From the NCBI RefSeq assembly GCF_963678975.1, contig NC_089277.1, forward strand, positions 23,634,672-23,698,671: a stretch of DNA of 64,000 nucleotides, in the 5' to 3' direction. Of the stretch, positions 24,670-39,600 are shown in pieces. The stretch is from Dysidea avara (lineage: Eukaryota; Porifera; Demospongiae; Dictyoceratida; Dysideidae). Under the pieces are notes generated by a model, which ran no database searches, had not been told where the DNA came from, and was given only the letters and a program-made list of their open reading frames with translations. Each line of letters starts with the position of its first letter. Position 1 is the first letter of the stretch. The position numbers were made by a program, and so were the translations under genes.

Positions 24670-27600
24670 GAAAAAGTGGTGCTGGAAAAACAGAATCTAC
24701 CAAATACATTTTAAGGTTCGTACATACGTACACCCTGTACATGTATATGTTTACAGAACATACGTACTTGTGACTTTTATGGTACATGGTATGTAAAGTG
24801 TGGAGCCATATTACATCCTACTTAACAGCGTAGTGGATTTGTTCAGATTACTTAACTTGCTCATTTTGGCAACAGTGTTATGCCTAATACTATGTACACT
24901 ACTATAATTGAACACATCATTATTGGCAAAATGCTTAACTCAAACTCATTGTAGACTAGAAATTAATGGTAGGAATTCATAATGACCTTCCCTCTTTGTC
25001 TTCTGTTAAAGTCACCCCAGCTATAGTGTTTGAGAAATTGTAGTCTCTGAAGTGTGACAAATCAACTGGACCTGATGGATGACCTCCTATAATTCTAAAA
25101 CACTGTGCTGACCAGTTATGTGTTCCTTTGGCTATATTGTTTACCTGATAGTGGATTGTTGCCAAACGATTGGAAGATTGGACACATCATGCCGGTTTTT
25201 AAGAAAGGGGGCAAAGTTAAAGTTAACTATCACCCAGTGTGCTTAACTTCAGTGATTATTAAATTATTAGAATCAATAGTCAAAGACACTCTATTATCTC
25301 ACCTCTTCAACCATAATTTATTATCAGACAAACAACATGGGTTTATTCCTCATAGGTCATGTTGTACTCAGCTTTTATGTGCTTTAAATGATTCGACTTC
25401 TGCTTTGGATCAGGGACTCCCAACTGATGTCATATAATTGATTTGATTTTTCTAAGGCCTTCGATAGTGTGCCTCATAGTAGACTCTTGAGCAAGCTCAA
25501 AGGATACGGTGTGGATGGCCAATTGCTCAAATGGTTTCGATGTTTCCTTGTTGGCAGGCACCAACGTGTCCATGTTAATGGATTTTTGTTGTCATGGGCA
25601 AGAGTAAGTAGTGGTGTCCCACAGGGATTGGTGCTAAGCCCTCTTTTGTTTACCCTGTATGTGAATGAATTGCCATCCCTAGTTTCCAGTTCCCTTTTAA
25701 TGTTTGCCAATGACATTAAGCTTTATCGGATTATTCGCTCTCCTGAGGACTGTTTGCAGTTACAACATGATATAGATGTTCTTGAACAATGGTCTGAAAC
25801 ATGGCTTTTGTCTTTTAATGTTACTAAGTGTAAAATCTTACATATTGGTAATCCTGCTGCTAACTGCAACTACACGTATACCCTACATGGTGTTGTGCTT
25901 GAACTTTTGGAGGAAATATGTGATCTGGGAATTTGCATGGACTCTAAACTTAAGTTTCACACTCACACAGATTTGACTGCAAATAAGGCAAACTGTATTT
26001 TAGGTCTCATTTCTAAAGTATTTGAATGTAAGGACTCAGACATTATGCTTAAACTATACAAATCCCTAGTGCGCCCACTGCTTGAGTATAATAATGCAAT
26101 TTGGGGGCCATGCTACATCACGGATAAACATAAGATAGAAGCTATACAGCGAAGAGCCACTAGAATGATTACCACCTGTCATGATTTGTCTTATTATGAT
26201 CGATTACACTATCTAAATTTACCATCTTTGCAGTATCGAAGGCTCAGAGGAGATCTACTACTTTTGTATCAACTTATCAACAATTTCTATAACATAAATA
26301 CAGAGAACTTATTGTCATTTACAACAACAAGAGGACACAACATGAAATTATTTAAGCCACATATAAATTGTTTATCAAGATCATCCTTCTTTTCAGTTAG
26401 AGTGATTAACGATTGTAATTCTTTACCCCAATCAGTGATTGACTCCAACTCCCCTAATCAATTTAAGAATCTGCTGGACAGACACTATAGTAATATGTAA
26501 CCCAGTCTGACAAAACCGGGCTTATCGCCTATTTAAAAGTATGGAGAAATGTCGGTTTTAAGTATTTAGTGTGTTGTAGCTCGCCAATGGTTGAAACTAT
26601 GCGTACCAAATGTTCACACGTTTTACACCAATTCCTTACCTTCCAGAGCATCCACTGTGCAAGTAGCCAACAACTAAGTTTCCTACCATTTTAGATAGTT
26701 TTTAAACCGAGGTTGACTGTATCAGGCGAGCTGAAAATTGGTTGGGAGGCGGGGACCCTGGAAGGAGGCAAGATGGTGTTCAAAAATTGAATAGGAAGGC
26801 CAAGGGATGAATTAGGTCAAGTTTTGAGCCAATGAGGTCTCAAAACTGGCTAAAATGAAAGGAAACTCACAGCAGAGGTACTTATTCAACACCACAGAGC
26901 TGTACAGCCACACGTCACACAGTCATTCCCAGGCTGACCAGAGCTCCATTAAGGCCCCACACCACACGTACGGATCGCCACTGGGCTTGGGAAAAGCAGC
27001 CAGCAAAACCAGACCACTCTAGTCTAGCTGATTTTAAATGTGGAATTAGATAGTTTATTCATGTAGCTGTGTGTCCTGGATGAAAAATCGAATCTGCTGA
27101 CATGGCCGATAAGACCGGTTTTCTCAGACTGGGTCACATATAATGTATGATTTTTAATGGATATAACTACTTTATTGTGTGTATGATTTGGATGTACAGG
27201 CTATACCTCTATAAAAAATTTACAATTACAATTACAAAATTACAATTATTTCATTCAATACCATTTTTCCACTGAGCTGTGTTGTAGCTGCAGCTGTGGG
27301 ATTTGCGCCTGGTTAATGAGTACAAAAAATTACAACGTAGAAGTAAGGAGACATGGCATGGTTTCTCAGGGAACTACTTTACAGCCATAGCTAGTGTGTT
27401 TCTGAGTTATAGTAGATTTAGATAATGCTTACAGTATGTTTTTGTAGTAGGTGGAGGCTTGTGGCCAGGGTTATTTTAGCTTTGTGTTCCACTAATGAAA
27501 TTTATCATTGTATAGGGGACCACAAAGAAGTAGGTATGGCCCAAGAAATAACAGCACCCCAAAACCAAAACTAAGCTCAAACAAGCTTTCAGATTGACCC

Positions 27601-30600
27601 GAAATGCTTTCAACAAGTTGCTACAGGACTTTAAAAATAATACATTTAATGGAATTTTCTACTGACTGACTAACTAAGTAACTGACTGACTGATGCCTTC
27701 AGACAAGCGTAACTCAATAACGGCTAAGGCAGCGAGCTTTATTTTTTCACAGTTTGACATTGCTAGCCCGAGAGGTGCCTTTTGGCATACCGCAGTATGT
27801 ACAATGCATTCTTCATGAACTTACCAGTGTCCTCCTTTGTGTCCCATTCATCTTCGCTGACATCTAAAAGTGTTGATTTGGCGGTAGCATGTGATGGCTT
27901 CCCTTCGTAATGGAAAAATCGTCTGTATTTTTCATAGTAACTGTTTTGATTGCAGAGGTGCTTTTCAAACAGTTCTCGATTCGTACTGCTGTGTAACGGG
28001 TTGAACATAGCTAAAAACAAAAAATAATGGATGGTTCACTTTTCAGACGATAACTGATATAATTGGGGCACATAGGGCCATTTCTTTCTTTCAGTATATT
28101 ATATGGAAGTGCTTTCGAGTAACGGGTTGAACATAGCTGACACCGAAGCATAATGGATACTTCACTTTTCAGACAATAATTGATATAACTGGGGTGCGTG
28201 GCGCCATTTCTTTCTTCAGTTTGGTATGCATGGATTGTAGAGGTGCTTTTCGAACAGTTCTTGATTTGAAACGCTGAGTGACGGGTTGAACATAGCTGAC
28301 AGCGAAGCGTAATGGATACTTCACTTTTCAGACGATAATTGTATAGCTGGGGCATGCGGCGCTATTTTCAGATGTATTATGCCGCATGGGTTCACCAGTC
28401 ATCAAGACACACGGTAGTGTGTCGTGCGGCCCAAGAAGCCGGCGCGTAACACCCGTGAGTATATTGACAGGAAGAAAGAAAACGCAATTTTCGCACCTCC
28501 GTAGCTCTGTGCTGCCTTGATGAAACAAGACGGTTTTTGCTGTGGACACTCCCTCCACCTTCAGCACTCCACATTCCAAATTTGAGCGAAATCGCTTCAC
28601 GCGTTCCCGAGATATGCGACTTCAAAAATTGGCTTAGTTTCTTCGTTTTTTTTTTCTTCTTATTTTTCTTCCTCTTTTCGCACACTTACAAAAACTGCTA
28701 TAAAACTCGAACGCCATATCTGATCGCCTTGAAATTTGGCACAGAGAAGGGGGGTATAAAGGCGCATCTCTGTACCAACTTTGGCTGGAATACGATAAAC
28801 AGGCAAAGAGTTATGAGCGATTAATCACGAAAAATAACACCAATATGTTGTCACGCCTACAGGGTAAACCGCGTATGGGAAGAAGCTGAAAATCGGTGGG
28901 TGAATAGGTTAACTATTGAACCTCAAACCTTTTGTGGTTTGAAAGAAATCGAGCTAAAAACCAGGAAGATACAACGAAAAAACCAACAGTGTGTAACAAT
29001 TACGCAATCGAGATTAGCTAATAAAAAACGACTGCTTGCCACGTCTACCAGGTAAACAGCATGGGGTAATGCTTTGAAAATCGCTGTACAGATGGAGTTA
29101 TCATCTTAGAAAGGCTCTTCAATGGTGTAGAAGAATCAGACTTAAAGCCACGGAGTTATAACACGAAATCCAACTTGGTGTAGCAAGTGCGAGATCGAGA
29201 TACTCTAATAGAGCAGTCATCCTAATAGAGCAGTCATCCTAATAGAGCAGTCATCCTAATAGAGCAATCACCCGAAGAGAATTCAAGAGATCAGTTAGAA
29301 ACAAGTAACCTGTATAGAGATCAGCTACAAACAAGTCACCCTGTAGAGAGATCAGCCACAAACAATTCACCCTGTAGAGAGATCAGCTAGAAGAAATTAC
29401 CTTGTAGGGAATTCATGCAACTATAGAAAGAGATAATTCAGCTAGAAGAAATCACCTTGTAGAGTTCAGCTACAAAGAAACCACAATGTAGAGAGTTCAG
29501 CTACAAACAAATCGCCCTGTAGAGAGATCAGCAAGAAGAAGTTACCTTGTAGAGAGTTCAGCTACAAAGAAACCATCATGTAGAGACTTCAGCTGCAAAC
29601 AAATTAGCTGTAGAGAGTTCAGCTACAAACAAATCTCCCTGTAGAGAAATCAGCTAGGAGAAGTTTCCTTGTAGAGAGTTCAGTTACAAAGAAACCACCA
29701 TGTAGAGAATTCATTTACAAACTAGTGACCCTGTAGAGACATCAGCTAGAAGAAGTTACCTTGTAAAAAGTTCAGCTACATAGAAACCATTCTGTGAAGA
29801 GCTCAGCTGCAAACAAATCACCTGTACAGAATTCAGCTACAAACAAATCACCCTGTAGAGAGATCAGCTAGAAGAAGTTACCTTGTTGATAGCTCAGCTA
29901 CAAACAAATCACCCTGTAGAGAGATCAGCTAGAAGAAGTTACCTTGTTGATAGCTCAGCTACAAACAAATCACCCTGTAGAGAGATCAGCTAGAAGAAGT
30001 TACCTTTCAGCTACAAAGAAACCATCATGTGGAGAGTTCAGCTGTAAACAAATCACCTGTAGAGAGTTCAGCTACAAACAAATCTCCCTGTAGAGAGATC
30101 AGCTAGGAGAAGTTTCCTTGTAGAGAGTTCAGTTACAAAGAAACCACCTTGTAGAGAATTCGTTTACAAACTAGTGACCTTGTAGAGACATCAGCTAGAA
30201 GAAGTTACCTTGTAAAGAGTTCAGCTACAAAGAAACCATTCTGTAAAGAGCTCAGCTGCAAAAAAATCACCTTTACAGAATTCCACTACAAACAAATCAC
30301 CCTATAGAAAGATCAGCTAGAAGAAGTTACCTCGTAGAGTGTTCAGTTGCAAAGAAACCACCATGTAGAGAATTCATTTACAAACTAGTGACCCTGTAGA
30401 GACATCAGCTAGAAGAAGTTACCTTGTAAAGAGTTCAGCTACATAGAAACCATTCTGTAAAGAGCTCAGCTGCAAACAAATCACCTGTACAGAATTCAGC
30501 TACAAACAAATCACCCTGTAGAGAAATCAACTAGAAGAAGTTACCTTGTTGATAGTTCAGCTACAAACAAATCACCCTGTAGAGAGATCAGCTAGAAGAA

Positions 30601-33600
30601 GTTACCTTGTAGAGAGTTCAGCTACAAAGAAACCATCATGTGGAGAGTTCAGCTGCAAACAAATCACCTGTAGAGAGTTCAGCTACAAACCAATCTCCCT
30701 GTAGAGAGATCAGCTAGAAGAATTTACCTAGTAGAGAGTTCAGTTACAAAGAAACTACTATGTAGAAAGTTCAGCTACAAACTAGTGACCTTGTGGAGAC
30801 ATCAGCTAGAAGAAGCTACCTTGTAGAGAGTTCAGCTACAAAGAAACCATTCTGTAAAGAGCTCAACTGCAAACAAATCACCTGTACAGAATTCAGCTAC
30901 AAACAAATCACCCTGTAGAAAGATCAGCTAGAAGAAGTCACCTTGTAGAGAGTTCAGCTACAAAGAAACCACCATGTAGGGTGTTCAGATAAAAGAAGTT
31001 ACCTTGTTGAAAGTTCAGCTACAAAGAAACCATCATGAAGAGAGTTCAGCTGCAAACAAATCTCCCTGTAGAGAGTTTAGTTAGAAGAAGTTATCTTGTA
31101 GAGAGTTCAGCTACAAAGAAACCATTCTGTAAAGAGCTCAGCTGCAAACAAATCACCTGTACAGAATTCAGCTACAAACAAATCACCCTGTAGAGAGATC
31201 AGCTAGAAGAATTTACCTTGTAGAGAGTTCAGCTACAAATTTAAAGAAACCATCATGTGGAGAGTTCAGCTGCAAACAAATCACCTGTAGAGAGTTCAGC
31301 TACAAAGAAACCACCATGTAGGGAGTTCAGCTAGAAGAAGTTACCTTGTAGAGAGTTCAACTACAAAGAAACCATCATGAAGAGAGTTCAGCTGCAAACA
31401 AATCTCCCTGTAGAGAGTTCAGTTAGAAGAAGTTACCTTGTAGAGAGTTCAGCTACAAAGAAACCATCATGAAGAGAGTTCAGCTACAAACAAATCACCC
31501 TGTAGAGAGATCAGTTAGAAGAAGTCACCTTGTAGAGAGTTCAGCTACAAAGAAACCACCATATAGAGAGTTCAGATGCAAACAAATCACCCTGTAGAAA
31601 AATCAGCTACAAACAAATCACTCTGTAGAAAGATCAGCTAGAAGAAGTTACCTTGTAGAGAGTTCAGCTACAAAGAAACCATCATGAAGAGAGTTCAGCT
31701 GCAAACAAATCTCCCTGTAGAGAATTCAGTTAGAAGAAGTTACCTTGTAGAGAGTTCAGCTACAAAGAAACCATTCTGTAAAGAGCTCAGCTGCAAACAA
31801 ATCACCTGTACAGAATTCAGCTACAAACAAATCACCCTGTAGAAAGATCAGCTAGAAGAAGTCACCTTGTAGAGAGTTCAGCTACAAAGAAACCACCATG
31901 TAGGGAGTTCAGCTAGAAGAAGTTACCTTGTAGAGAGTTCAGCTACAAAGAAACCATCGTGAAGAGAGTTCAGCTGCAAACAAATCTCCCTGTAGAGAGT
32001 TCAGTTAGAAGAAGTTACCTTGTAGAGAGTTCAGCTACAAAGAAACCATTCTGTAAAGAGCTCAGCTGCAAACAAATCACCTGTATAGAATTCAGCTACA
32101 AACAAATCACCCTGTAGGGAGATCAGCTAGAAGAAATTACCTTGTAAAGAGTTCAGCTACAGTAAAAAGAAACCACCATGTAGAGAGTTCAGCTGCAAAG
32201 AAATCACCCTGTAGAAAATTCTGCCACAAACAAATTGCCCTGATAGAAAGATCAGTTAGAAGAAGTTATCTTGTAGAGAGTTCAGCTACAAAGAAACCAC
32301 CATGTAGAGAGTTCAGCTAGAAGAAATTACCTTGTAGAGAGTTCAGCTACAAACAAATCTCCCTATAGAGAGATCAGCTAGAAGAAGTTACCTTGTAGGG
32401 AGTTCATGCAACTATGGAAAGGGATAGTTCAGCTAGAAAAAATCACCTTGTAGAGTTCAGCTACAAAGAAACCACCATGTAGAGAATTCAGCTACAAACA
32501 AATCGCCCTATGGAGAGATCAATAGAAGAAGTTACCTTGCAGAGAGTTCAGCTACAAAGAAACCATTCTTTAAAGAGTTCAGCTACAAACAAATCTCCCT
32601 GTAGAGAGATTAGCTAGAAGAAGTTACCTTGTAGAGAGTTCAGCTACAAAGAAACCATCATGTAGAGAGTTCAGCTACAAACAAATCTCCCTGTAGAGAG
32701 ATCAGCTAGAAGAAGTTACCTTGTAGAGAGTTCAGCTTCAAACAAATCACCCTGTAGAAAGATCAGCTAGAAGAGGTCACCTTGTAGAGAGTTCAGCTAC
32801 AAAGAAACCATTCTTTAAAGAGCTCAGCTGCAAACAAATCACCTGTACAGAATTCAGCTACAAATAAATCACCCTGTAGTAAGATGAGCTACAAAAAGTT
32901 ACCTAGTAGAGAGTTCAGTTACAAAGAAACCACCATGTAGAGAATTCAGCTACAAACTAGTGACCCTGTAAAGACATCAGCTAGAAGAAGTTACCTTGAG
33001 AGAGTTCAGCTACAAAGAAACCATTATTTAAAGAGCTCAGCTGCAAACAAATCACCTATACAGAATTCAGCTACAAACAAATCACCCTGTAGAGAGATCA
33101 GCTAGAAGAAGTTATCTTATAGATAGTTCAGCTACAAGCAAATCACCCTGTAGAGAGATCAGCTAGAAGAAGTTTACTTGTAGAGAGTTCAGCTACAAAG
33201 AAACCATCATTTAGAGAGTTCAGCTTCAAACAAATCACCTGTAGAGAGTTCAGCTACAAACAAATCTCCTTGTAGAGTGATCAGCTAGAAGAAGTTACCT
33301 TGTAGAGAGTTCAGCTACAAACAAATCACCCTGTAGAAAGATCTGCTAGAAGAAGTCACCTTGTAGAAAGTTCAGTTACAAAGAAGCCACCATGTAGAGA
33401 GTTCAGCTACAAACTAGTCACCTTGTAGAGACATCAGCTAGAAGAAGTTACCTTGTAGAGAGTTCAGCTACAAAGAAACCATTCTGTTTAGAACTCAGCT
33501 GCAAACAAATCACCTGTACAGAATTCAGCTACAAACAAATCACCCTGTAGAGAGATCAGCTAGAAGAAGTTACCTTGTAGATCGTTCAGTTACAAAGAAA

Positions 33601-36600
33601 TCACCCTATAGAGAGACCAGCTAGAAGAAGTTACCTTGTAGAGAGTTCAGCTATAAAGAAACCACCATGTAGAGAGTTCAGCTGCAAAGAAATCACCCTG
33701 TATAAAATTCTGCCACGAACAAATTGCCCTGTAGAAAGATCAGTTAGAAGAAGTTACCTTTTAGAGAGTTCAGCTACAAAGAAACCACCCTGTAGAGAGA
33801 TCAGCTAGAAGAAGTTACCTTGTAGATCGTTCAGTTACAAAGAAATCACCCTATAGAGAGACCAGCTAGAAGAAGTTACCTTGTAGAGAGTTCAGCTATA
33901 AAGAAACCACCATGTAGAGAGTTCAGCTGCAAAGAAATCACCCTGTATAAAATTCTGCAACGAACAAATTGCCCTGTAGAAAGATCAGTTAGAAGAAGTT
34001 ACCTTTTAGAGAGTTCAGCTACAAAGAAACCACCCTGTAGAGAGATCAGCTAGAAGAAGTTACCTTGTAGAGAGTTCAGCTACAAACAAATCACCCTGTA
34101 GAGAGATCAGCTAGAAGAAGTTACCTTGTAGAGAGTTCAGCTACAAAGAAACCACCCTGTAGAGAGATCAGCTAGAAGAAGTTACCTTGTAAATCGTTCA
34201 GCTACAAACAAATCACCCTGTAGAGAGATCAGCTAGAAGAAGTTACCTTGTAGAGAGTTCAGCTACAAAGAAACCACCATGTAGAGAGTTCAGCTGCAAA
34301 GAAATCACCCTGTATAAATTTCTGCCACAAACAAATTGCCCTATTGAAAGATCAGTTAGAAGAAGTTACCTTGTAGAGAGTTCAGCTACAAAGAAACCAT
34401 TTTGTAAAGAGCTCAGCTGCAAACAAATCACCTGTACAGAATTCAGCTACGAACAAATCACCCTGTAGAGAGATCAGCTAGAAGAAGTTACCTTGTAGAT
34501 AGTTCAGCTACAAACAAATCTCCCTGTAGAGAGATCAGCTAGAAGAAATTACCTTGTAGAGAGTTCAGCTACAAAGAAACCATCATTTAGAAAGTTCAGC
34601 TTCAAACAAATCTCCCTGTAGAGAGATCAGCTAGAAGAAGTTACCTTGTAGAGAGTGAAGCTACAAACAAATCATCCTATTGAAAGATCAGCTAGAAGAA
34701 GTCACCTTGTAGAAAGTTCAGTTACAAAGAAACCACCATGTAGAGAGTTCAGCTACAAACTAGCCACCTTGTAGAGACATCAGCTAGAAAAGTTGCCTTG
34801 TAGAGAGTTCAGCTACAAACAAATCTCCTTGTAGAGAGATCAGCTAGAAGAAATAACCTTGTAGAGAGTTCAGCTACAAAGAAACCATTCTGTAAAGAGC
34901 TCAGCTGCAAACAAATCACCTGTACAGAATTCAGCTTCAAACAAATCACCCTGTAGAGAGATCAGCTAGAAGATATTACCTTGTAGATAGTTCAGCTACA
35001 AACAAATCACCCTGTAGAAAGATCAGTTAGAAGAAGTTACCTTTTAGAGAGCTCAGCTACAAAGAAACCATTCTGTAAAGAGCTCAGCTGCAAACAAATC
35101 ACCTGTACAGAATTCAGCTACAAACAAATCACCTGTAGAGAGTTCAGCTACAAACAAATCTCCCTGTAGAGAGATCAGCTAGAAGAAGTTACCTTGTAGA
35201 GAGTGAAGCTACAAACAAATCACCCTATTGAAAGATCAGCTAGAAAAAGTCACCTTGTAGAAAGTTCAGTTACAAAAAGAAACCACCATGTAGAGAGTTC
35301 AGCTACAAACTAGTCACCTTGTAGAGACATCAGCTAGAAATGTTACCTTGTAGAGAGTTCAGCTACAAAGAAACCATCATGTAGAGAGTTCAGCTGCAAA
35401 GAAATCACCACTGCCCAAATTTCAAGGCAATAGCTCTTTCCAATCTGAAGTTATCAATTGTCAAAGTTGGCAAATTGGATGTGTGGAAGGCCCCTTTTCG
35501 TAAATCCGGTCACATATGTATTATATGTGACCGGATTTACGAAAAAGGGTCTTCCACACACATCCAATTCTATGAACTTGAATGACCATACCTTTGTGCT
35601 CAAAGAAGATACTAACCTGAAATTTTGTTCATGTATTAACCTATGTTGTTACTCATCACTGTCCAAATGTCAAGGCAATACTATTTTCCTATCTGACATT
35701 ATGAACTGCCAAAGTTCGTAAATTGGATGTGTGTGGAAGACTCCTTTTCGCAAATCCGGTCACATATATATAATTTGTACATTTACTGATAAAATATTTA
35801 AAGTACATTTTCTTATTCCTGTAGTAAAGAAAAAAACATAGGTTAAAAAAGTCCCAAAGCTGGCCATAGGCCAGCTTTGGGGTATACAAATACAAAAAGA
35901 AATGAAATCTAATCCAAAACAGCCAAGCTGTAAAAAAAGTGTGCGGCCCTCAGAAAGGCTATGGTGAAAAAAGATGTGAAATCCAAGGTGGTGGCCAAGA
36001 AATGGCTGTGATGGTAGGTTAATGGTAAAAATTTTAATAATGACAATTCAGGTGAATTTTTGTGCCGCTTCACAAAATTTACCTGAATTGTCATTATTAA
36101 AATTTTTACCATTAACCTACCATCACAGCCATTTCTTGGCCGCCACCTTGGATTTCACATCTTTTTTCACCATAGCCTTTCTGAGGGCCGCACACTTTTT
36201 TTACAGCTTGGCTGTTTTGGATTAGATAGTATTATTTGCAAAAAAATTAAGAAACAAGTGCACACAAAAATTGGTATTTTTAACTAGAGTAGGGACCATA
36301 GCACATCGATAAAAGGTACTCAAACAAGTTGGAGTAGTCTACAATATTAAATAACAGTAAAACAATAAGAAGTGTTATATCCCTACTGTGCATTTCCGTT
36401 ATGGTATCTTGAGCACAGTAGGGATATAACACTTTAAAATTCTCTATTGTTTTACTGTGATTTAATGTCATGCACTACTCCAGCTTGTTTCAATGCTTTT
36501 TATCGATGTGCTATGGTCCCTACTCTAGTTGAAAATTCCAAATTTTTTTATGTACTTGTTTTAATTTTTTAATCCGTGAAAAGAAGATGGGTTAGTTTTA

Positions 36601-39600
36601 TTTATTTTTTTACATCATACATATAGACACTATTAGAATATGGTGCATGGCTGTTGTATTAGGGTGAGTCTGATTTATTAGAGTATCTGGAGTAATCCTC
36701 TATGTGATATTTATGTGGGCATGGTTGTCGTATGCCTTGTTGTTGTCACTATGTTATTCATTGTACCTAAGTGCAGCCAGATCAATGGTGGCCATGCCCA
36801 ATTACTATACAGGTTATGTAAGTGTATAGATCATTAAGGGGAGTGTTTGCTGTGCCTCCATCATTATTAATGAAGTTTTTAAGGGGCTTAATCACTCTAT
36901 TCAATCACTGTAAACATGGCCATTGTGCTTGATTGTTATTTATGCACTAAATGTAGTTCGACTATTAAGAATAGTGGTTACTATGCTTGTTAAAGTCTAG
37001 CTACGTATGTAGGTCTTTGGGGGCAAGGTTGTTATACTTTGCTTTCAATGATGAACCTTTTGTGTAGCTACAGGTATGCTCTGCTCAGTGTTGGGCAAGT
37101 TACTTTGTAAAAGTAACTAGTTACATATTACATATTACTTGCAACAGAACTATTTAGTTACAGTTACATATTACCCATAAAATAAAGTAACTGTAATAAT
37201 ATTACATATTATATTACTTTGTGTCCACAGTCTTAAGCTGTCACGTGTGAAACTACCACCTTATCACGTGACATGATTGCGTTGTTGGACAATGTACAAA
37301 TCTTGGTTATAAGTAAGAAGCTAGTGAATAAGCTTCATTCAATAGGCCTCGTTACTCCATTGTGGTTAGGCGTTACTCAGAGGATTACTAACGAGATTAG
37401 TAACTTCGTTACTTTTAGTAATAATATTTTGTCATATTAGACTCGTTACAGTAATTATATTACTTAGGCCAATGAAACTTGATTAGCAGTTTCGCGTCAT
37501 CGCCCGCATGCTTTTGATACACCCGCATGGAATTTCATTATTGGTATTTCAGATCGAAATACTCTAATAGAACAGTCACTTTCACTCTAATAGAGCAATC
37601 AGCTATACTCTAATGGAAAAATCACTTGTTATAGATTAGTAACGTACTTTAGCTATTTAATGCAAGAGTAATCAGTGTAGATCTCACTGTTTTTTGGCAG
37701 AAATCTTCATGTTTGGGATGTGTGTTGTGCTTTTGGGAAAATAATGAATAATGAATAATAACCGCCCGCCCGCATCAAATTTTCAAAAATCTGAGCGAGA
37801 AACTGGTAATCAAGTTTCATTGGCCTTAGGTAACGCGTTACGTTTGTAAGTAAAGTATCTTGCGTTATATTACCTGTTTTCATAGCGTATTTCGTTATTA
37901 TTACTTTGTTACCACAAAAGTAATAATATTACATAACGCGTTACTTATGTAATGCATTACTCCCAACACTGGCTCTGCTAATTAAGAGTTTAAGTAAAGG
38001 GGTCAAGAATATCAAATACCACTGTACCCCATACAAAGGCACTGCCATAAATTCACCATTAGTGCCTCTGTTGGTTGGGAGTTCGTAAAACACAGAATAA
38101 CAGAATTGCGGAGTAGTGGAATAGGCAAACCTTATCTTTTGCAGATTGTCAAATAGTTATATGCTCTATAGTAATCATACTTTATTTACATTGTAACAGC
38201 TCTGCCTAGCATGCCACGGGCCCACGGCAATGGATCAAATAAACAGCAGCTTGGCAAGCATTAAATAGGACGAGCACACAACCAATCATCCTAGAACATT
38301 TACCTTTGCTAAACTTACTTATCTGTACTCCTTAGTTGATATAGCTACAAAGCACAAAGACCTACTTCTATTCTTAGTTGCCCTTCATGTGTATATGACT
38401 GAATTTATTAGAGTCACACTATCAAGTTAGTGGAGTTTAGTAGGGAAGTCCAGTGGTTGTGTTTATCTTTAAATGGATTTCAAAGCTCTTCAGGTTTGAA
38501 TCAAGAGTGTAGGTAAGTAAGTTTAGCGAACTGAAGGTAGGGTGATTGGTTGTGTGCTCATCCCACGCCCAGCTGCAGTTTATCCATCGCCATGGCGTGC
38601 CATGCAGAGCTGTTACAAGGTAAAGAAAGTATAATTACTATAGAGCATAGAACTATTTGTACAATCTGCTAAAGATAAGTTTTGCTTTTTCCGTTATTCC
38701 ATATTCCGCATTTTACAAACTCCCCTGTTGGTTGATAGGTGTTGAATGCAACTCTACCTGATAGAAAAGAACTGTTGATAGGTGTTGAATATGGTGAAGC
38801 GCCTTTATATTAAAGAAAAAAGTGAGGTGCTTATATGCTGCTAATGGCGTTGCATTTGCTGAGTCTGTCACAGTTAGATACTCTCCCTTACTACCTAATA
38901 TACGTAAGTGCTTTTAATAATTTTGTGCCATCTAGCTACACAAAGTTTTGATATAAAAGGTTAACATCTTGATATGATATTGTTGCATGAAGAAGGTGAC
39001 AAGCATAGTTGAAGATACAGTACAGAAGGAAACTTTGGCGAATAGCAACTAGATTTGACAAATTCAAACTCAATCTTTAGCTGTAAAGATGCTAATTTGA
39101 GGTGCTATGAGTAATGAGTAATTGGAAAGTTAAACTTTGGCAAATTTGTGCCAAATGTGCCTAACTTTTCCTTTGCCAAAGTGTCCCTCTATACGGTAAA
39201 GGAAAGGCAGGGCACAGAGGGAAGACACTTGTCCAAACCCCACAAGAGTTATGTCCCAGAGGTGTTGTGGTGTAAAATGGTGACTCTACAATTCACCGTT
39301 TAGCCTCTAGCATTACGAAAGTGGCCAAGCAGAAAGGCTGACAGACAGACCAAAAAATAGGCTTTAAAAACGCATCATTTTTGCTTCTATTAAAGGCTTT
39401 CTTTTTTAATGCTATATACGTAGTTGACACTAGTTTGACAAAAACTGAACCTTTTGTCATGTATGATATTTTTATAATGATTTTTAATGGCAATGCCAAT
39501 GCAGGTGGTGGATCCCTATTATACAACAAGTACAAGGATAAGTGAGGAATTTAAATATGATTAGGGATCAAAGAAAGAAAAATTAGTAAAACAAGGAAGG

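Larger units (their letters stand above)
37086..37971. mobile_element. hAT-type element with perfect 8-bp target duplication
   Basis: The termini CAGTGTTGGGCAAGTTACTT and ...GTAATGCATTACTCCCAACACTG are inverted. Both sides carry GCTCTGCT (37078-37085 and 37972-37979). An 8-bp duplication and CAGTGTTGGG ends are characteristic of hAT elements. The interior is built of repeated GTTACTTT/AGTAAC-like motifs and encodes nothing. A further element is nested at 37467-37828. Confidence 0.92.

Noticed and set aside
27763-28020. 85-codon minus-strand frame as a small gene
   Set aside because: It falls in a dispersed repeat with tandem internal units. I could not find a family motif or splice partners. 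Left as repeat, though a captured exon is possible.
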